Source of the DNA: CAYRTD01 sp964426915
GTDB lineage: Bacteria; Bacteroidota; Bacteroidia; Bacteroidales; GCA-2748055
NCBI GenBank assembly: GCA_964426915.1
Contig: CAYRTD010000148.1
Coordinates: forward strand, 1-9,462
DNA: 9,462 nt
Direction: 5' to 3'
The notes under the pieces: generated by a model
Seen by the model: the letters and a program-made list of their open reading frames with translations, nothing else
Told to the model about the DNA's origin: nothing
Database searches by the model: none
Part shown: piece by piece, positions 7,249 to 9,462 of the stretch
Numbering within the stretch: position 1 is the stretch's first letter
How the letters are laid out: each line of letters starts with the position of its first letter
Program-made: the position numbers and the translations under genes

Positions 7249-7547
7249 ATTATTTATACGGTAATATCATAAGGTTTAGTATTCTGTAATCTTAGTATTA
7301 ATTCTAAGGCCCTGTAAGGCCTAAACAATAATAGGAAGATGTAACAGCTTGAATTAACAGATACCTTTCACCATAATCAATCCCGAACTCTTCTAATAAT
7401 ACACAATAATTATGCAACAATTAACAACATTTCCTTGTATAATAATTTGAGCTTTTTTTAACTTTGTGTAATAACAATTAAAATATAATTTGCTCGTTTA
7501 TAGCTTAGTTTATCAATTCCGCTTACAAATATTAAAGTACTATAAAA
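7244..7547. other. Divergent intergenic region between the outer-membrane operon and the DUF1573 gene
   Basis: No gene is seen in these 304 bp. It must contain the promoters for the minus-strand operon and the plus-strand DUF1573 gene. A direct repeat TAAGGCC at 7305-7311 and 7315-7321 has a 10-bp period, about one helical turn, and could be a regulator site, though nothing else supports that. The plus-strand promoter is listed separately. Confidence 0.5.
7435..7466 (+). promoter_or_regulatory. Bacteroidetes-type promoter of the DUF1573 gene
   Basis: TTG (7435-7437), a 21-nt spacer and TAACTTTG (7459-7466) match the Bacteroidetes sigma-A pattern; the -7 element is identical to that of the ferredoxin gene. 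Transcription would begin near 7474, leaving a leader of about 74 nt. Confidence 0.65.
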
Positions 7548-8633
7548 ATGAAAAAAAAATTTACATTAATTTTGATTTCAGTGTTGCTCGTGTCCCTGAG
7601 CGTTTCAGGACAACAGAAAAATGCCAGTATTTCATTTGATAATTCTGTTCATGATTTTGGAAATATTAAGGAATCCGAGGGTGTTGTAACCCACAAATTT
7701 GAATTTACAAATACCGGTAACGAGCCTCTTATTATTCAAAGAGTTACTACCTCCTGCGGTTGCACAACTCCAGGTTGGACCAAAGAACCTGTAATGCCGG
7801 GTGAAAAAGGTTTTGTCAGTGCAGCTTATAATCCAGCTAATCGACCGGGAAAATTTAACAAATCCATAACCGTACAGACAAATTCAGCAACCCCCAGCAT
7901 GCGCCTCAATATAACCGGAAATGTTATTCCCAAACCTTTAAGCATTGAAGACCAATACCGGTATTCGATGGGAAATGTGAGATTTAAAACTAACCATCTC
8001 AGTTTCGGAACTATTCATAAAGGGAACTCTCAGACCAAAGAAATCGAATTCATTAATACGGGTGATGAAACAGTCAATATGGAAATCCGGGATATACCAG
8101 GCCATTTGAAAGCCACTGTCACCAAAAACAATATAAAACCCGGAGATATCGGTCGTGTTGAGATAAGCTATCTCAGTGATAAAAAGGATGACTGGGATTT
8201 TGTTATCGACCGCCTGCCTGTATTTATGAATGGTAAAAGCGACAGAAATTACAGATTGATCGTAAGCGCTAATATTCAGGAAGATTTTTCTGACCTTAGC
8301 CCTGAAGAAAGATCAAATTCCGCTAAAATAGAGTTCGAAAATACAAGCTTTGATTTTGGGAAACTTAAACAGGGCGAAAAAGTTGAACATGAATATTCAT
8401 TTACAAACAAAGGGAAATCAGATCTTTTTATCAGAAAAGTGCGCGCTAGCTGCGGTTGTACCGCCATCATTACCGATAAGAAGGTCATCTCTCCCGGAGA
8501 AAAAAGCACAATAAAAACTACCTTCAATTCCAGCGGTAAAATGGGTAACCAGAACAAAACCATTACCGTAATTACCAATGATCCCGATAATGCCAGGCAG
8601 ATACTCTGGGTACGCGGAGAAGTGGTAAAATAA
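7548..8633 (+). CDS. Periplasmic protein with two DUF1573 domains and a degenerate middle repeat
   Basis: This is a 361-residue exported protein of unknown function. Residues 1-21 are a signal peptide (MKKKFTLILISVLLVSLSVSG, cut before QQ); there is no lipobox cysteine. Three Ig-like repeats follow. Repeat 1 (about 28-127: ISFDNSVHDFGNIKESEG, HKFEFTNTGNEPL, SCGCT with C70 and C72) and repeat 3 (about 259-358: IEFENTSFDFGKLKQGEK, HEYSFTNKGKSDL, SCGCT with C302 and C304) are classic DUF1573 domains, related to the ASPM-SPD-2-Hydin Ig fold. The middle repeat (about 145-243: LSFGTIHKGNSQTKEIEFINTG) keeps the strand pattern but lacks the Cys-Gly-Cys motif. Such domains are abundant in Bacteroidetes envelopes; what they bind is not established. 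The ATG at 7548 lies in an A-rich region without a Shine-Dalgarno sequence, and transcription is probably from the promoter at 7435-7466. No ordinary terminator follows; the gene appears monocistronic. Confidence 0.9.
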   Translation: MKKKFTLILISVLLVSLSVSGQQKNASISFDNSVHDFGNIKESEGVVTHKFEFTNTGNEPLIIQRVTTSCGCTTPGWTKEPVMPGEKGFVSAAYNPANRPGKFNKSITVQTNSATPSMRLNITGNVIPKPLSIEDQYRYSMGNVRFKTNHLSFGTIHKGNSQTKEIEFINTGDETVNMEIRDIPGHLKATVTKNNIKPGDIGRVEISYLSDKKDDWDFVIDRLPVFMNGKSDRNYRLIVSANIQEDFSDLSPEERSNSAKIEFENTSFDFGKLKQGEKVEHEYSFTNKGKSDLFIRKVRASCGCTAIITDKKVISPGEKSTIKTTFNSSGKMGNQNKTITVITNDPDNARQILWVRGEVVK

Positions 8634-8720
8634 ATAAACTTGTAGACTTCAGATTAACATTCAGAAATACAATTAAATAGCAGGTCTATAGAAATTTTTA
8701 TTCAGATAATTGTATCAAAA

Positions 8721-8914
8721 GCCCTACCCCTTCAGGCGGCTACTCTTTATACATAAATCGGTTCCGGTCAAACAGGATGTAGCCATCATATATGCTATCA
8801 ATTTCTCCTGGATTTCGTCCATTCCCGATAATGCAATTCGTCAATGTTTGTAGTGCTCATTCTTTTAGACTTGTGTATAAAGAGTAGCTCAGGCGGAGAG
8901 GGTTTGGGTGGGGC
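8721..8914. repeat. Palindrome interrupted by the MITE-like element
   Basis: The outer arms GCCCTACCC (8721-8729) and GGGTGGGGC (8906-8914) pair over 9 bp with one G-T wobble. Taking out 8739-8888 plus one copy of the 7-bp duplication leaves a continuous hairpin-forming unit of 37 bp. It resembles G+C-rich intergenic palindromes of Bacteroidetes. Confidence 0.45.
8732..8895. mobile_element. MITE-like insertion with terminal inverted repeats and target duplication
   Basis: The element proper is 8739-8888 (150 bp). Its ends are perfect 15-bp inverted repeats, GCTACTCTTTATACA (8739-8753) and its reverse complement (8874-8888), extending imperfectly to 21 bp (19 of 21 match). The 7-mer TCAGGCG lies in direct orientation immediately outside both ends (8732-8738 and 8889-8895), as expected of a target-site duplication; an eighth base G also matches. 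The interior has no open frame long enough for a transposase, so it would need one supplied in trans. The parent transposon family cannot be named from this alone. Confidence 0.75.
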
Positions 8915-8919
8915 AGGAA

Positions 8920-8980
8920 AGAGGAATGCTTTCAGATTGTAAATTCTTTTAAAACGATTATTCCTTTTTAGACAGCCTCT
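8920..8980 (-). repeat. 61-bp repeat, copy 1 (left of the thioredoxin-like gene)
   Basis: Read on the minus strand it starts AGAGGCTGTCTAAAAAG and ends CTGAAAGCATTCCTCT. It aligns without gaps to copy 2 at 9399-9459, with 43 of 61 bases identical: both ends are conserved and the central 20 bases have diverged (8 of 20). The first bases resemble ends of IS1182-like insertion sequences, from memory and unverified. The two copies point in opposite directions around the gene at 9033-9380. Confidence 0.75.
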
Positions 8981-8987
8981 TTTTATA

Positions 8988-8995
8988 TATATTTG
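8988..8995 (+). promoter_or_regulatory. Possible -7 promoter element of the thioredoxin-like gene
   Basis: TATATTTG matches TAnnTTTG and would give a leader of about 30 nt before the ATG at 9033. The matching -33 position falls inside the 61-bp repeat copy 1 and shows no TTG, so the assignment is moderate to weak. Confidence 0.4.
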
Positions 8996-9032
8996 TATTT
9001 TTATTTATATACATATTTATATACCTTGAAAC

Positions 9033-9380
9033 ATGAGATTAAATACACAACTGGAACATATTGAATCCGAAGAAGAATTCCATAAGTTCATAGAGAATAA
9101 CGATAATGTAATGATCTGCTGTGGCCGCATGGGCCCAATGTGCATGCCGGTTTATAATGCAATGGAAACCTTGAGGGATAATTACCCGAATGTAAAATTT
9201 GCAGATATGGCATTTGACCTTCCCGATGCAAAAGTCATACGAGAACTTCCGGAATGCCAAGGATTTATGGGATTACCCTTCACGGTATATTTTAAGAACG
9301 GAAAAACCGTGCATGCTACAACCAGCATCCAAAACAAAGATCAGGTAAAAGCTATTCTGGAAAGTAAGTTTAATTCATAA
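9033..9380 (+). CDS. Thioredoxin-fold protein with CC-GRMGPMC active site
   Basis: This 115-residue cytoplasmic protein has the length and layout of thioredoxin: an N-terminal helix, a beta strand into the cysteine motif (VMICCGRMGPMC, C29, C30 and C37), the strand NVKFADMAFD (53-62), and the cis-proline region GFMGLPFTVYFKNGK (77-91, P82). The usual WCGPC is replaced: Trp is missing, and the Cys spacing is C30-x6-C37, with a GP retained before the last Cys. A further C75 lies before the cis-proline. I recall similar proteins in anaerobic bacteria near flavin disulfide reductases; the gene downstream is outside the window, so this is untested. Disulfide exchange is therefore likely but its partner is unknown. 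The start ATG at 9033 follows an A+T-rich leader with no Shine-Dalgarno sequence. The gene is bracketed by two inverted 61-bp repeats. Confidence 0.85.
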   Translation: MRLNTQLEHIESEEEFHKFIENNDNVMICCGRMGPMCMPVYNAMETLRDNYPNVKFADMAFDLPDAKVIRELPECQGFMGLPFTVYFKNGKTVHATTSIQNKDQVKAILESKFNS

Positions 9381-9398
9381 AAGAATAATGTTAAAAGA

Positions 9399-9459
9399 AG
9401 AGGGTGCCTAAAAAGTATTTTTTAAGTTTAGGTTACTTACAAATTGAAAGCATTCCTCT
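9399..9459 (+). repeat. 61-bp repeat, copy 2 (right of the thioredoxin-like gene)
   Basis: It begins AGAGGGTGCCTAAAAAG and ends TTGAAAGCATTCCTCT, with exactly the same length as copy 1 but on the opposite strand. The last 15 bases (TGAAAGCATTCCTCT) are identical in both. It begins 18 nt after the stop codon of the thioredoxin-like gene. Its own ends, AGAGG and CCTCT, can pair, so it may also act as a weak transcription terminator. Confidence 0.75.
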
Positions 9460-9462
9460 GTT

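Larger units (their letters stand above)
8634..9032. other. Repeat-rich intergenic region before the thioredoxin-like gene
   Basis: No credible gene is present. From left to right it holds 87 bp of plain A+T-rich DNA, a palindrome (8721-8738 plus 8889-8914) split by a MITE-like insertion (8739-8888), a 61-bp repeat (8920-8980), and a very A+T-rich stretch with the likely promoter of the next gene. Short open frames inside the MITE are not convincing. Confidence 0.65.

Noticed and set aside
8724..8822. A 32-codon minus-strand frame starting inside the MITE-like element (MDEIQEKLIAYMMATSCLTG...).
   Set aside because: It crosses the element's end and the target duplication, so the reading frame was created by the insertion. 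It has no recognisable domain or promoter.
9407..9432. CCTAAA...TTTAGG as a terminator of the thioredoxin-like gene.
   Set aside because: The stem is only 6 bp of mostly A-T pairs and no T tract follows; the 61-bp repeat explains this sequence better.

Overview
The window looks like a chromosomal segment of an anaerobic Bacteroidetes/Bacteroidota bacterium (Bacteroidales or Marinilabiliales-like; the exact taxon cannot be told from the sequence). Evidence: a type IX secretion (T9SS) C-terminal sorting domain, several promoters of the Bacteroidetes form TTTG/TTG...TAnnTTTG, A-rich start regions with no Shine-Dalgarno sequence, a DUF1573 protein, and two genes typical of anaerobes: a 2[4Fe-4S] ferredoxin and a thioredoxin-fold protein with a CC-GRMGPMC active site.

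Layout. Positions 1-250 hold palindromic REP-like repeats and no gene. A strong minus-strand terminator (311-350) ends a two-gene minus-strand operon of secreted surface proteins: a small T9SS cargo (1305-1802), then a protein that joins a common Bacteroidetes N-terminal surface module to a jelly-roll-like C-terminus (421-1293). Next comes a 55-residue ferredoxin (2036-2203, minus) with its own near-consensus promoter and terminator. A tight three-gene minus-strand operon follows, read from 7243 down to 2370: a large outer-membrane protein (degenerate peptidase-like domain, TolB-type propeller, Omp85-like barrel), a half-length TauE/SafE (TSUP) membrane protein, and an M20D amidohydrolase. A divergent promoter region (7244-7547) separates it from a plus-strand periplasmic protein with DUF1573 domains (7548-8633). 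A thioredoxin-like gene (9033-9380, plus) closes the window.

The most unusual DNA is 8634-9462. It contains a 150-bp MITE-like element with perfect 15-bp terminal inverted repeats, flanked by a 7-bp direct duplication and sitting inside an older palindrome. Beside it, two 61-bp repeats with conserved ends face each other on either side of the thioredoxin-like gene. No complete transposase, CRISPR array, tRNA or rRNA was seen.

How the genes work together is mostly inference. The propeller-barrel protein, TSUP protein and amidohydrolase are probably co-transcribed, but no shared pathway is evident. The two T9SS-associated proteins are probably co-expressed at the cell surface. The ferredoxin and thioredoxin-like protein are independent redox carriers.
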